Assembly (NCBI GenBank): GCA_003279845.1
Contig: QCGP01000008.1
Coordinates: 1-62,684, forward strand
DNA: 62,684 nt
Origin: Prochlorococcus sp. AG-388-F11
Lineage (GTDB): Bacteria > Cyanobacteriota > Cyanobacteriia > PCC-6307 > Cyanobiaceae
Direction of reading: 5' to 3'
Positions 1 through 8,318 of the stretch are shown one piece after another (position 1 is the first letter of the stretch; each line of letters starts with the position of its first letter). The position numbers were made by a program, and so were the translations under genes. The notes beneath the pieces were generated by a model. The model had not been told where the DNA came from. It worked only from the letters and a program-made list of their open reading frames with translations, and made no database searches.

Positions 1-366
1 TTCTAAGCTAAGTGGCTCAAATTTAGGATTTGGCAGCTCATGTTTAGCAGTTTTATAAGGAAATATAATTGATTTTAAAAAGTTACTTATTATTATTTCT
101 TGATTAACTTTTATCTCTCCCCTTAGAGAATATACATTTATTTCTTTGTAAGAAAAAATAAAACAAGGAACTTTTATTAAGCCTAATTGTAACGATGCTT
201 CTAGTCGATGGTGTCCGTCCATTACTAAATTATGTTCTTTTGCAATAGAAATAGGTTTAGACCAATATCCCTCTGAAATAATTTTTTTTTGAAGCATATC
301 AACTCTTTCTTTATTAAATTCTTCTATTGGATTTAATTTTTTAGGATTTAAATAATAAAAATTCAT
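1..366 (-). CDS. ParB/SbnI-like kinase-fold protein, cut by window edge
   Basis: This is the N-terminal 122 codons of a gene that continues past the left edge. Translating the minus strand from the ATG at 366 gives an uninterrupted frame. It begins MNFYYLNPKKLNPIEEFNKE and carries VMDGHHRLEASLQLG around residues 48-62. The DGHHR-type motif followed by a small helix is characteristic of the ParB/sulfiredoxin-like fold, and in particular of free-standing ParB-like small-molecule kinases such as SbnI and SerK, not of chromosome partition proteins. The gene lies about 30 bp upstream, in coordinates, of the stop of a nucleotidyltransferase on the same strand and is probably its downstream operon partner. 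A kinase plus a nucleotidyltransferase could activate a small headgroup for the surface glycan; this is inference. The C-terminus is not visible, so the exact family is open. Confidence 0.7.
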   Translation of the reverse strand, partial: MNFYYLNPKKLNPIEEFNKERVDMLQKKIISEGYWSKPISIAKEHNLVMDGHHRLEASLQLGLIKVPCFIFSYKEINVYSLRGEIKVNQEIIISNFLKSIIFPYKTAKHELPNPKFEPLSLE

Positions 367-395
367 CAAAATAAAAATTTTATTAGACTAAAAAT

Positions 396-1187
396 TTAAT
401 TAAAGTCGAGGCATCTTGAGTATTCCAAGAAGTTATTAAAAGATAGAGCCTTTGGACCTAAATCATAATAATACATAGAGTATTTATTTAGATTCTTAAA
501 AATTATTTCATGAAAATATCCAGTAGTATCATAAGAATTTTTTCCATCCAATAACCCTCTACAATTATTATACCAATTAATCATAGAAGATTTATCAAAC
601 CAAGTCATCCCAAACATTTTTAATGTTTTTTTATTATTTGGTTTGTTTTTTATATACACATCATTTATTTCGCCAAAATCTAAATTTATTAAATTTTTCT
701 GAGGATCAATAAAACCTCCAGTATCTTTGATATTTGCTAATCCTTTTGTTGTCCAACAAATTTTGTTATTTTTTTGTTCTAGAGATAAAAGACCATCAAT
801 ATATTTAATATATTTTTCTAGAGATTCATTTGAAAAAACACTATCTGTTTCTATTACTAAGACACCTTTATTTATATCAAAAACTTGATCATTTAAAATA
901 CTTTTAAAAGCCAAAAAAAGCGATTTTAGATTTGAATCTTTTTCATAGTTTTTATTTAAGACAAAACGCTGTTTTTGTGAATTAAATATTTCCAAAATAG
1001 ATTCATGCTCGTGACCTAATACTAGTAAAATATCATTTTGATTAATCTTTAAAAATTGATTAACAAGTCTTTTTATAGCTGGCACATTATTAACAGGAAC
1101 TAGAGATTTAGTCTTATAAGAAAATGATTTAGGTAATGATTTTTTTAATCTTTTACCTTGACCCGCTGCCAGTAAAACTATTATCAA
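396..1187 (-). CDS. NTP-transferase (sugar/alcohol phosphate nucleotidyltransferase)
   Basis: A 263-residue GT-A-like nucleotidyltransferase. The N-terminus has the nucleotide-binding signature LLAAGQGKRL (residues 5-14) followed by KSLVPVNNVP (about 27-36). This is the pattern of LicC-like cytidylyltransferases and MobA-like NTP transferases. An acidic metal-binding site is suggested by VIETDSVF (about 110-117). The start is a TTG, chosen because the signature normally sits within the first ten residues. The start lies 35 bases inside the end of the upstream glycosyltransferase gene, so translation is probably coupled. Its neighbours (ParB-like kinase downstream, glycosyltransferase upstream) suggest it activates a phosphorylated sugar or alcohol for decoration of the glycan. 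The substrate cannot be read from the sequence. Confidence 0.8.
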   Translation of the reverse strand: MIIVLLAAGQGKRLKKSLPKSFSYKTKSLVPVNNVPAIKRLVNQFLKINQNDILLVLGHEHESILEIFNSQKQRFVLNKNYEKDSNLKSLFLAFKSILNDQVFDINKGVLVIETDSVFSNESLEKYIKYIDGLLSLEQKNNKICWTTKGLANIKDTGGFIDPQKNLINLDFGEINDVYIKNKPNNKKTLKMFGMTWFDKSSMINWYNNCRGLLDGKNSYDTTGYFHEIIFKNLNKYSMYYYDLGPKALSFNNFLEYSRCLDFN

Positions 1188-2226
1188 TTTTATAAAGCTC
1201 CTTTAATTTAGAATAATTAAATAAATCGATTGAATATTTGGAATTTGCATAATTAGAAATTTCTTCTGGATTTAGTTTAAGTGATTCTTTTATTTTATAA
1301 CTAAAATCTTCCTCTTTATCGTAATAAATTGCATAACTTCCAGCTGTATATTTATTCTCCATTATGTCTGATACTATACATCTGCATCCGAATGTCATCG
1401 CTTCAATAAATGAGTTAGACATGCCCTCACTTTTACTTAAATTTACGAAATACTCAGCTTTTTTATAGAAATTATTTATATCCTCGCCCTCAAGATAACC
1501 TAGAAACGAAATTACTGATTTGTTATTTTTATACTTATTTTTTAATCTATTTAATTCTGGTCCATCGCCTATAATATAGATGTGCATATTGCTATTTTTT
1601 AAATCAAGTATATTATCTAATGCTAAGTCAATATTTTTTCGGACTATAAGTCTTGAAGATATTACTACAGTGTCTTTAATTTTATTTTTTGAGTTGTATG
1701 AACCTTTTTTTACTAAATTAGGAAAAACAATTATTTTGTTAGTAAAATTTCTTACAATATTTAAACTTGATTTCGATAAAATTTGTATATAAACATTGTT
1801 TGATTTACAAATATATTGAAATAATTTCTTCTTAATAAGAAACTGAATTGTTGGATTTTCTTCTTTTTTTCTATTAACTAGAGATCCTTCTCCTACTCGT
1901 GTAATTTTAATTATTAATCTGCAGTTTAAGATGATTGCAAGAAAATATCCTAAAAATATGTAGTAACCATTTGAGTGTACGTGAATATTTTTAATATTTA
2001 TTTTTCTATTTTTCATTAATACCAAATATAGTAATTTTAAAAAAACCTTTTTTTCTTTTTTAAAATCCTTTTTTTCTTGATAGTATCTCCAAATTCCATA
2101 ATCGCTTATAACTATGTTTGTTTCACTAGTTTTTTTTGATATAAGATTTGCAAGATTATAAATATTCCTTTCAGCACCTCCCAATCTTTCACTCCCGAAG
2201 CTTCTTATTAAGTGTAAGATTGTCAT
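1153..2226 (-). CDS. Glycosyltransferase family 4 (GT-B)
   Basis: A 357-residue retaining glycosyltransferase of the GT4 type. The C-terminal half has the expected donor-binding region: VVISSRLIVRKNIDLAL (about 187-203), IIGDGPELNRLK, and the E-x7-E segment EGMSNSFIEAM beginning at residue 267. The acceptor domain opens with LIRSFGSERLGGAERNIYNL near the N-terminus, a common GT4 start with the GGAE turn. It probably transfers a hexose or related sugar to a lipid-linked intermediate at the cytoplasmic membrane face. The ATG overlaps the stop of the upstream ABC transporter gene as ATGA (2223-2226), so it is part of the same operon. Donor and acceptor are unknown. Confidence 0.88.
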   Translation of the reverse strand: MTILHLIRSFGSERLGGAERNIYNLANLISKKTSETNIVISDYGIWRYYQEKKDFKKEKKVFLKLLYLVLMKNRKINIKNIHVHSNGYYIFLGYFLAIILNCRLIIKITRVGEGSLVNRKKEENPTIQFLIKKKLFQYICKSNNVYIQILSKSSLNIVRNFTNKIIVFPNLVKKGSYNSKNKIKDTVVISSRLIVRKNIDLALDNILDLKNSNMHIYIIGDGPELNRLKNKYKNNKSVISFLGYLEGEDINNFYKKAEYFVNLSKSEGMSNSFIEAMTFGCRCIVSDIMENKYTAGSYAIYYDKEEDFSYKIKESLKLNPEEISNYANSKYSIDLFNYSKLKELYKIDNSFTGSGSR

Positions 2227-3923
2227 TGTATTTTATATACTGTATCGCATAAATTTTTTGCTTCTTTATTTGAATGAGTTATTAGTATGGCAGTCTTTGA
2301 AACTTGTTTTAGAAGATAAATACACTTGCTTTTTGTAACTTCATCAAGTCCTTTAAATGGTTCATCCATAGCTAATATTTTATATCCATTATTTATATTC
2401 TTTTTAGCTTCAAATATAGTTCTTAAGATAAATAGCCTTTGAGCCTGCCCCCCACTAATTGATGAAGCATTTTCTGATAAATTATTGAATATATCATTCT
2501 CTGTTTTATATTCGAGTTCTTCAAATAAACCAATTGATTTAAAAAGTTTAACGATGTATTTTTTATTTTCATTAAGATATTTTGTATTAGTTGAACCTGC
2601 AATGAATTCAATAATTGGACAATTTGGAATATAGTTAAATTGTGCAAGATAAATAAAAAATATATCTTTTCTTTTTTCTAATGTGAATTCTCCTTTAGAG
2701 GTTAAAAAAGAAGTTTTTGATTCAAAAGGTAAAGCTACTCCCGTTATTATGTCCATTAAAGTTGTTTTGCCAATGCCACTTGCACCAATTATGCCAGTCC
2801 ACTTATTGTTTAAAATTTCAAAATTAAAATTATCATCAATTTTTTTACTTTTAAGATTAACTTTCACAAGTAATCTTGAATTTTCTTTGTGATTTATATT
2901 CTTTATATTTTTAATATTACCAATTCGATTAAATATGTTTATTTGCTTGCTCAAGTTTTTTTTCTCGTAACTCAAATTTATAAAATCATTCATTCTTTTA
3001 ATATTCGCAGAGTTACAATTTATTGCCGATATAGCTACAAATATACTTTGAAAGGAAGGAATTAATTTTTGTATGCTTAAAGCAAGAATTCCTAAAATCG
3101 ATAAAATTTGAGAGTTACCATAATAAGAACTTGTAAGACCGATAATTGCAATTGATATCAAACCAAATGATTCTGCTAAGTATTTAGGATAGACAGATAA
3201 AAAATTATTTTGAGCTGACATTCTTTTAATAGATAAATCGTTGGTTTTTAGAAATTTGCGAATGCTTTTACCTTTTAATGAGGTCTTGAGGTATCTTGAA
3301 CTTATAATTATTTCATTTGCGGACTGTACAAATTTATCTTTAATAAAAATTGTTTTTGCACTATTTTTTCTTATTTTACTTTTTGATGTTTTAATAAAAA
3401 AATAGTAAATTATCAAGAAAATAATCGACATTATTATTGTAATTAATGGGATTCTAATTAAAAGAAATAATAATATTGATATAGATAAAATTAAACTAGT
3501 TATTATTTGAAGAATCGGATAGACAAGTTCATTTGTTATTGTCTGAATATCATTTGAAAAAACCTGGGATAATTTGCTGACCCCAAAACTTTCCAATTGA
3601 TAAATATCTATTAATTCTGTTGTTTCAAAAATTTTATTACTAATGTTAGTAGAAACAATAGTATTTACCTTAGAAGAAAAATAAGCAAAAATTATTCTTA
3701 AAATGCCACCTAGTAAAGCAAATAAAATAAATTTTAGAGCACCATTATTGATATTCTCATTTGATATTGATTTAATTAAACTTGGAACTAAGGAAATTGT
3801 TTTTATATCAAAGAAAGTAACTATAAGAGTTAAGATAGTTGCTAACCCAATGTATTTAAAACCATTACCGTGTCTAATAATTGATAATGTATTAGATTTG
3901 ATTATTTTATTTTTGATTATCAT
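2223..3923 (-). CDS. ABC exporter half-transporter (permease fused to ATPase)
   Basis: A 566-residue type IV ABC exporter half-transporter. The first ~300 residues are hydrophobic with about six membrane segments. The nucleotide-binding domain follows: Walker A GASGIGKTT at 380-388, a signature loop ISGGQ at 489-493 (in place of LSGGQ), Walker B ending LAMDEP at about 516-521, and the switch histidine at 550. It presumably works as a homodimer and flips lipid-linked oligosaccharide or another amphipathic substrate, like PglK or MsbA. The linker between the domains (about 305-370) is rich in Asn, Lys and Ile and longer than usual. The gene begins directly after the stop of the polymerase gene upstream (0 nt gap) and overlaps the following GT4 gene by 4 nt. 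That places it in a polymerisation and export operon. Confidence 0.9.
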   Translation of the reverse strand: MIIKNKIIKSNTLSIIRHGNGFKYIGLATILTLIVTFFDIKTISLVPSLIKSISNENINNGALKFILFALLGGILRIIFAYFSSKVNTIVSTNISNKIFETTELIDIYQLESFGVSKLSQVFSNDIQTITNELVYPILQIITSLILSISILLFLLIRIPLITIIMSIIFLIIYYFFIKTSKSKIRKNSAKTIFIKDKFVQSANEIIISSRYLKTSLKGKSIRKFLKTNDLSIKRMSAQNNFLSVYPKYLAESFGLISIAIIGLTSSYYGNSQILSILGILALSIQKLIPSFQSIFVAISAINCNSANIKRMNDFINLSYEKKNLSKQINIFNRIGNIKNIKNINHKENSRLLVKVNLKSKKIDDNFNFEILNNKWTGIIGASGIGKTTLMDIITGVALPFESKTSFLTSKGEFTLEKRKDIFFIYLAQFNYIPNCPIIEFIAGSTNTKYLNENKKYIVKLFKSIGLFEELEYKTENDIFNNLSENASSISGGQAQRLFILRTIFEAKKNINNGYKILAMDEPFKGLDEVTKSKCIYLLKQVSKTAILITHSNKEAKNLCDTVYKIQ

Positions 3924-5336
3924 CTATTTTTTTTTTTTTTTAATAATTTGAATCAGATTTCTTTTTTGCAAAATCTCTAAAAGTAATAAAGGTAATAATA
4001 TTACAAATGAAGTACTAAATATCCAATTGTATATTCCAGCAGAACCGGCTCTCATAATCAACGGTACCATAGCCGTAGTATTAAGAATAAAAATATCTAA
4101 CAAGTTTATTCTTTCTAAAGAAATTTTATTATAAAAATATTGTAGTAAATTTATTGAAAGTCCATATATAAATCCATTCAAAATAACACCAAATACTCCA
4201 AAATTAATTAATCCCTCTGCTATGGGGGATAGACCAAAACCTAATTTTCGATTATCTTCGAGGCCATAAAAATTTTTAGTTTCAATGCCAATAGCATCTC
4301 CAATATTAGGCGGTTTAACCTCTTTAAATATTCCTTTATATACATAAGTTGGTAAAGGATAAAAAATAAATTTATCCCATGTAAACATCTTTTTTGTTTT
4401 TTCAATATTAATGTAATTTCTTGCCAAAGAATAATCTATGGTGTAATTAACACCCCTGAATTCACCAACTGGAAAAGTTTTTTGCTTAAATTCTATAGAT
4501 AAATCACTAAAAATCCTAGATAATTGTTCCTGGTTTTTACCTCTAACATGGCCCATAATTGTAAGCATAGAAAATAAGCTTATTAAAATTATTGTCATTT
4601 TTAATCTGTTTTTTAAAACACTATTATTGACTCTCCAGTTTTCAATTAAGTATGTGTTTTTATTTACTTTTTCAACTGAATATTTAGTTAATCCTAACGT
4701 GAATATTATCATTACTAATAATTTTATTAATGCAGTCCTATCCCCCTCAAATATATATGAAAATAATATTGGAAAATTTATTAAAAAAATTATAAAACTC
4801 AAAAATAAATTATTTATATTCTTTAACCCAAATTTTTTTATAGTGATTAATAGAGTTGTGATAGAAGGAATAAAGAATATTGAGTAAGGTAAAGCATTTT
4901 TTGCTTTACTTAATATTGCCATTTTTTCTCCCCTTGAAGTATTTAATGAAAAATCAAAATATGTACTAAAGTCAAAATTATAAGTATTAGAAAAACAAAA
5001 TAAACCTAATAATCCTAAACAAGTTGAAATAAAAAATAAATTATTTTTTGTAATTATAGTTGGATAAAAATTTATTTTTTTTATATTGATTTTTGATATG
5101 CAAAATGCACCCAATAAAAAGGAAAAGCCAAATATTGCGTACATATATACTCCTTTCTCTTTAATTCCTATAACTGCCTCATAAATGTCATAATTTCCAT
5201 CAATACCTAATTTTTCAAATGGATAGGCAGCCCAATAAGCAATCAAGGATATGCTGGCAAGATTGAAAATATTAGATTTTAATATTGATCTGCTTAGAAA
5301 TATTGAAAAAATTATATATATAAATAAAAAAAACAT
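3924..5336 (-). CDS. O-antigen polymerase, Wzy-type membrane protein
   Basis: A 470-residue integral membrane protein with roughly ten to twelve hydrophobic segments and a large soluble loop in the second half. The loop contains GRGKN-like basic residues (VRGKNQEQ) and ends in LGFGLSPIAEGLINFG (from about residue 364). The GxSPIAEG...NFG block is typical of the oligosaccharide repeat-unit polymerase (Wzy) family. The C-terminus is a short poly-lysine tail encoded by an A-rich stretch. It should polymerise undecaprenyl-linked repeat units on the periplasmic side. Together with the separate ligase gene downstream it suggests a Wzy-dependent polymer attached to lipid A core or a similar acceptor. 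It is the first gene of the polymerase, ABC, GT4 operon. Confidence 0.82.
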   Translation of the reverse strand: MFFLFIYIIFSIFLSRSILKSNIFNLASISLIAYWAAYPFEKLGIDGNYDIYEAVIGIKEKGVYMYAIFGFSFLLGAFCISKINIKKINFYPTIITKNNLFFISTCLGLLGLFCFSNTYNFDFSTYFDFSLNTSRGEKMAILSKAKNALPYSIFFIPSITTLLITIKKFGLKNINNLFLSFIIFLINFPILFSYIFEGDRTALIKLLVMIIFTLGLTKYSVEKVNKNTYLIENWRVNNSVLKNRLKMTIILISLFSMLTIMGHVRGKNQEQLSRIFSDLSIEFKQKTFPVGEFRGVNYTIDYSLARNYINIEKTKKMFTWDKFIFYPLPTYVYKGIFKEVKPPNIGDAIGIETKNFYGLEDNRKLGFGLSPIAEGLINFGVFGVILNGFIYGLSINLLQYFYNKISLERINLLDIFILNTTAMVPLIMRAGSAGIYNWIFSTSFVILLPLLLLEILQKRNLIQIIKKKKK

Positions 5337-5568
5337 GATTTTATTGATTGATTTTACCTAAATTAATTTTAGGTCTTAATATTTTTATGAGCTTAATATA
5401 TTTAAAAATTATCATAAATCATACATAAATTTAAACTATTATTTAATCTTATTCAACTTTAAAATATTATTATTTATATTAATTATTTAATAAGATAATA
5501 AAATTTTATATAAAAATTTTTTCTTTAAGAGTTAAGTATTTAAAGGTTGATCTACTCCTTCAATGTTC

Positions 5569-6885
5569 TTAATTAGTGAAACTTTTTTTATTTATTTCTT
5601 TTAAATTACTTTCTTTTAAAATACATCTAATGCCTGCCATTAAGATCCAAAAAAGTATACTAATTCTCCCATCGTAATATGCTATGTCTGACATGTGCAT
5701 AAGTACCATAACTAAAGTTGATACCCACCAAAATTTATTTATTAAATCTTCATTTGGAACATTTGAAGAAAGATTGGGCTTTGATTTGTAAATTAATAAA
5801 AAAATTGTTGTGAATAAAACTAAAGATACAATAATTCCGTAATTATGTGCTAACTCTAAAACTATGTTATGAGTATGTTCAAATCTTTGTTCTTCATATC
5901 TATTTAATAAATAAATAGATGAAAAACTTGATGCTCCCCATCCTATTACTGGACTTTTTATTATATTAAAAATTGTATTTTTCCAAATTTTTATTCTGAA
6001 GAAATTCAAAAAATCTGAAATTTTATTTGACTCTGGGATAAAGCCATATAAAAATTTATTTTCTTTGAATATATTTAAAAATTCTAAAGGAATTTCAAAA
6101 ATAAAAATAGAAGCAGATAATATAAGGATTATTAAAAATATTAAAAATATTATTTTAATGCTAACTCCCATTAATATTACTGAAGCCAGAAATATATTTA
6201 TAATGGCGTTTCTGGAATAAGTTAGAAATGAAGCTAATAAAGTGGCTAAAGTTAAAAGTATATAAAAAAGTCTTTTGAAATTAATTTTTATAGATTTTAA
6301 TACAAAGAAAAAACAAAATGGGAATATCACAGCTAGCCATGTGCCTGCAATATTAGGATTGTTAAAGGGACCCGTTAAATATTCAACTTCTCTTTGATAC
6401 CAAATTATTGTGCCATTTAAAAATCTAAATGGGCCATACCAATCAAAGTAATATTGACCAAAGCCTGAAATCAAAATAGGAATTGTACCTAGAACTAAAA
6501 AGAATGCACAAGAAATTCTTTCTCTCTTATCTTTTAGATAATGCTGAGCACACCAATAAAGCCAAAACATCGGAATCCAATTTATAAGTCCCAACCAATT
6601 TAGTTTTTTGTCTAAAAAGAAATTATAAAAGTTTGTGGGAACTAAATTTGATATAATACAAACAATAATCATCAAAAATGAACAACCTATTAAAGGTATA
6701 TTCCAATTGTCTTTTAATAAATATCTATTTTGAATATTTGAAATAATCAGAGATGGCAATAGAAATATTGAGGATATAAATAATGTTGATGGTAAAATTA
6801 ATATTCCTATCTTAAAAAAAATATTTCCTGTTTTATAAATAGATTCAGATCTTATTTTTTTCATATTTAATTGATCTATAAACAT
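5569..6885 (-). CDS. O-antigen ligase (WaaL/RfaL family)
   Basis: A 438-residue membrane protein with about eleven hydrophobic segments and the Wzy_C/WaaL architecture. Diagnostic features are GPFNNPNIAGTW in the middle (about 172-183), a large periplasmic loop, GWGASSFSS, and the HTHN motif at about residue 337 followed by LELAHNYGI. The motif carries the histidine linked to ligation in WaaL proteins. Members of this family transfer a lipid-linked polysaccharide onto the lipopolysaccharide core. The gene sits alone between a 230-base gap and galE. A second in-frame ATG at codon 8 is possible. Polymerase and ligase activities cannot be fully separated by sequence, but the presence of a distinct Wzy gene next door favours ligase here. 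Confidence 0.85.
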   Translation of the reverse strand: MFIDQLNMKKIRSESIYKTGNIFFKIGILILPSTLFISSIFLLPSLIISNIQNRYLLKDNWNIPLIGCSFLMIIVCIISNLVPTNFYNFFLDKKLNWLGLINWIPMFWLYWCAQHYLKDKRERISCAFFLVLGTIPILISGFGQYYFDWYGPFRFLNGTIIWYQREVEYLTGPFNNPNIAGTWLAVIFPFCFFFVLKSIKINFKRLFYILLTLATLLASFLTYSRNAIINIFLASVILMGVSIKIIFLIFLIILILSASIFIFEIPLEFLNIFKENKFLYGFIPESNKISDFLNFFRIKIWKNTIFNIIKSPVIGWGASSFSSIYLLNRYEEQRFEHTHNIVLELAHNYGIIVSLVLFTTIFLLIYKSKPNLSSNVPNEDLINKFWWVSTLVMVLMHMSDIAYYDGRISILFWILMAGIRCILKESNLKEINKKSFTN

Positions 6886-6897
6886 TTATTATTGGAT

Positions 6898-7992
6898 TTA
6901 AAAATTATTAATTTTCTTTATCCAATTGTATGAGTGCAATATCATTTCATCAATCTTTTTATATTTAGGCTTCCATCCAATCTCCGCTGTGATTTTGTTT
7001 GAACTTGCAATTAAGATTGCTGGATCACCCTCTTTCTTCTCAATAATTTCATATGGACAATTATGACCTGTAATATCCTCAACTTTTTTAATTATTTCCA
7101 AAACTGAGAAACCCTTACCCAAACCAATATTATATTCAAAACAATTTTCTTCAAGTGATGAAGATTGTTTATTAGGATTATTATTACACATAATTTCATT
7201 TTTTAATTTTGCTAATGCTAATAAGTGAGCTTCTGCGATATCTTCCACATGCACATAATCTCTTATGCAAGAGCCATCAAAAGTTGGATGGTCTAAACCA
7301 AAAATTTTAAAATTTTTATTGATACCTAATGCAGAATTTATTGCTAATGGTATTAAATGAGTCTCTATTTTTCTGTTTTCTCCAAAAAATCCATCTTCTG
7401 AGGCTCCTGCAGCATTAAAATATCTAAAAATTACACTTTTCAAATTATATGCTTTAGCAAAATCTTTTAGCAGCATTTCAACAATAAGTTTTGTTTTGCC
7501 ATATGGATTTATTGGATTTTGGGGAGAATTTTCATCAATGGGCAATTTCTTAGGAATACCATAGGTAGAACATGAGCTCGAAAAAACTATTGGTATGGGA
7601 ATAGATGTTTTCCTTTTAAAATTTAATTCTTTATCGCACAAAATCTCTAATAAATTAAGGGATTCTTGAACATTATTTCTGAAATAATTTATTGGATTCT
7701 TAAATGAATCTCTTACATTAGTAAGAGCTGCAAAATGAATTACTGCTTGGATAAATCTATTTTCATGAACCGTATTTTTTAAATCTTTATGTGTTCCACT
7801 TATGGTTTCTAACAAATTCTTTTTATTTCCTACATTACTTTTTATTAGGGGTATCTCAAGATTATCAGAGATAACTTCTTGTTTAATTCCTAATAAGTTA
7901 TCTAATACAATAGGCGAATGGCCTGCGTTTATTAAAGATTTAACAGTATGGGTACCTATAAAACCAGCTCCTCCAGTTACGAGAACCCTCAT
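6898..7992 (-). CDS. galE: UDP-glucose 4-epimerase
   Basis: A 364-residue extended short-chain dehydrogenase. It has the NAD-binding GGAGFIG at residues 7-13, the serine-rich segment around 138-142, and the YGKTK catalytic Tyr164/Lys168 pair. GalE hallmarks include LDNLLG near residue 30, FRYFNAAGA, and DGSCIRDYVHVEDIAEAH, a close variant of the GTxIRDYIHVxDLAxAH motif. The protein is slightly longer than E. coli GalE (338). The extra residues fall in loops, including an Asn/Ser-rich insertion NNNPNKQSSS near 272-281. It should interconvert UDP-glucose and UDP-galactose (or the GlcNAc/GalNAc pair) in the cytoplasm. It lies 12 bp upstream of the ligase gene. Confidence 0.9.
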   Translation of the reverse strand: MRVLVTGGAGFIGTHTVKSLINAGHSPIVLDNLLGIKQEVISDNLEIPLIKSNVGNKKNLLETISGTHKDLKNTVHENRFIQAVIHFAALTNVRDSFKNPINYFRNNVQESLNLLEILCDKELNFKRKTSIPIPIVFSSSCSTYGIPKKLPIDENSPQNPINPYGKTKLIVEMLLKDFAKAYNLKSVIFRYFNAAGASEDGFFGENRKIETHLIPLAINSALGINKNFKIFGLDHPTFDGSCIRDYVHVEDIAEAHLLALAKLKNEIMCNNNPNKQSSSLEENCFEYNIGLGKGFSVLEIIKKVEDITGHNCPYEIIEKKEGDPAILIASSNKITAEIGWKPKYKKIDEMILHSYNWIKKINNF

Positions 7993-8022
7993 TTAATTTT
8001 TAATATATAAAGTGATAGAAAG

Positions 8023-8157
8023 TCATTGAAAATAATATAATTTATTTTTAAAAAAATCAATGGTGTTATGAAGACCTTCATCTAATGATATTTTGTAATC
8101 ACAATAGATCATATTATACGTGCTAATGAAACATGTTTTTAAAGTTTCTTTGGGTTT
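8023..8157 (-). pseudogene. Decayed C-terminal tail of a UXS-like NAD-dependent epimerase/decarboxylase
   Basis: The 326-base gap between galE and the UDP-HexNAc dehydrogenase is not empty. Reading the minus strand, a frame open from about 8157 to the stop at 8023-8025 ends with YKISLDEGLHNTIDFFKNKL. That is the standard C-terminal ending of SDR sugar epimerases and UDP-glucuronate decarboxylases (P-K-I-x-L-x-E-G-L-x-x-T-I-x-x-F-K). There is no upstream NAD-binding domain, and a stop precedes the frame, so this is a remnant of a lost gene. The rest of the gap, up to 8318, shows nothing I can assign. Confidence 0.5.
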
Positions 8158-8318
8158 TTATTGGTTCTTAAATGGCGTAGCTCGAAAAGCAATATGCCAA
8201 ATTCCCTCATAAGTGATATTTGGAAGCCTTTTAGAACCTTATGGTTAATTAATTTAAGCTAAAGTTATCGTTAAATATGGTAAGAATATTTTTTATAAAA
8301 ATAAAATTAGAGAAAAAA

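Noticed and set aside
2683..2892. Open frames antisense to the real genes (for example within the ABC transporter gene)
   Set aside because: They have no start context, operon logic or family resemblance and mirror the coding constraint of the opposite strand.
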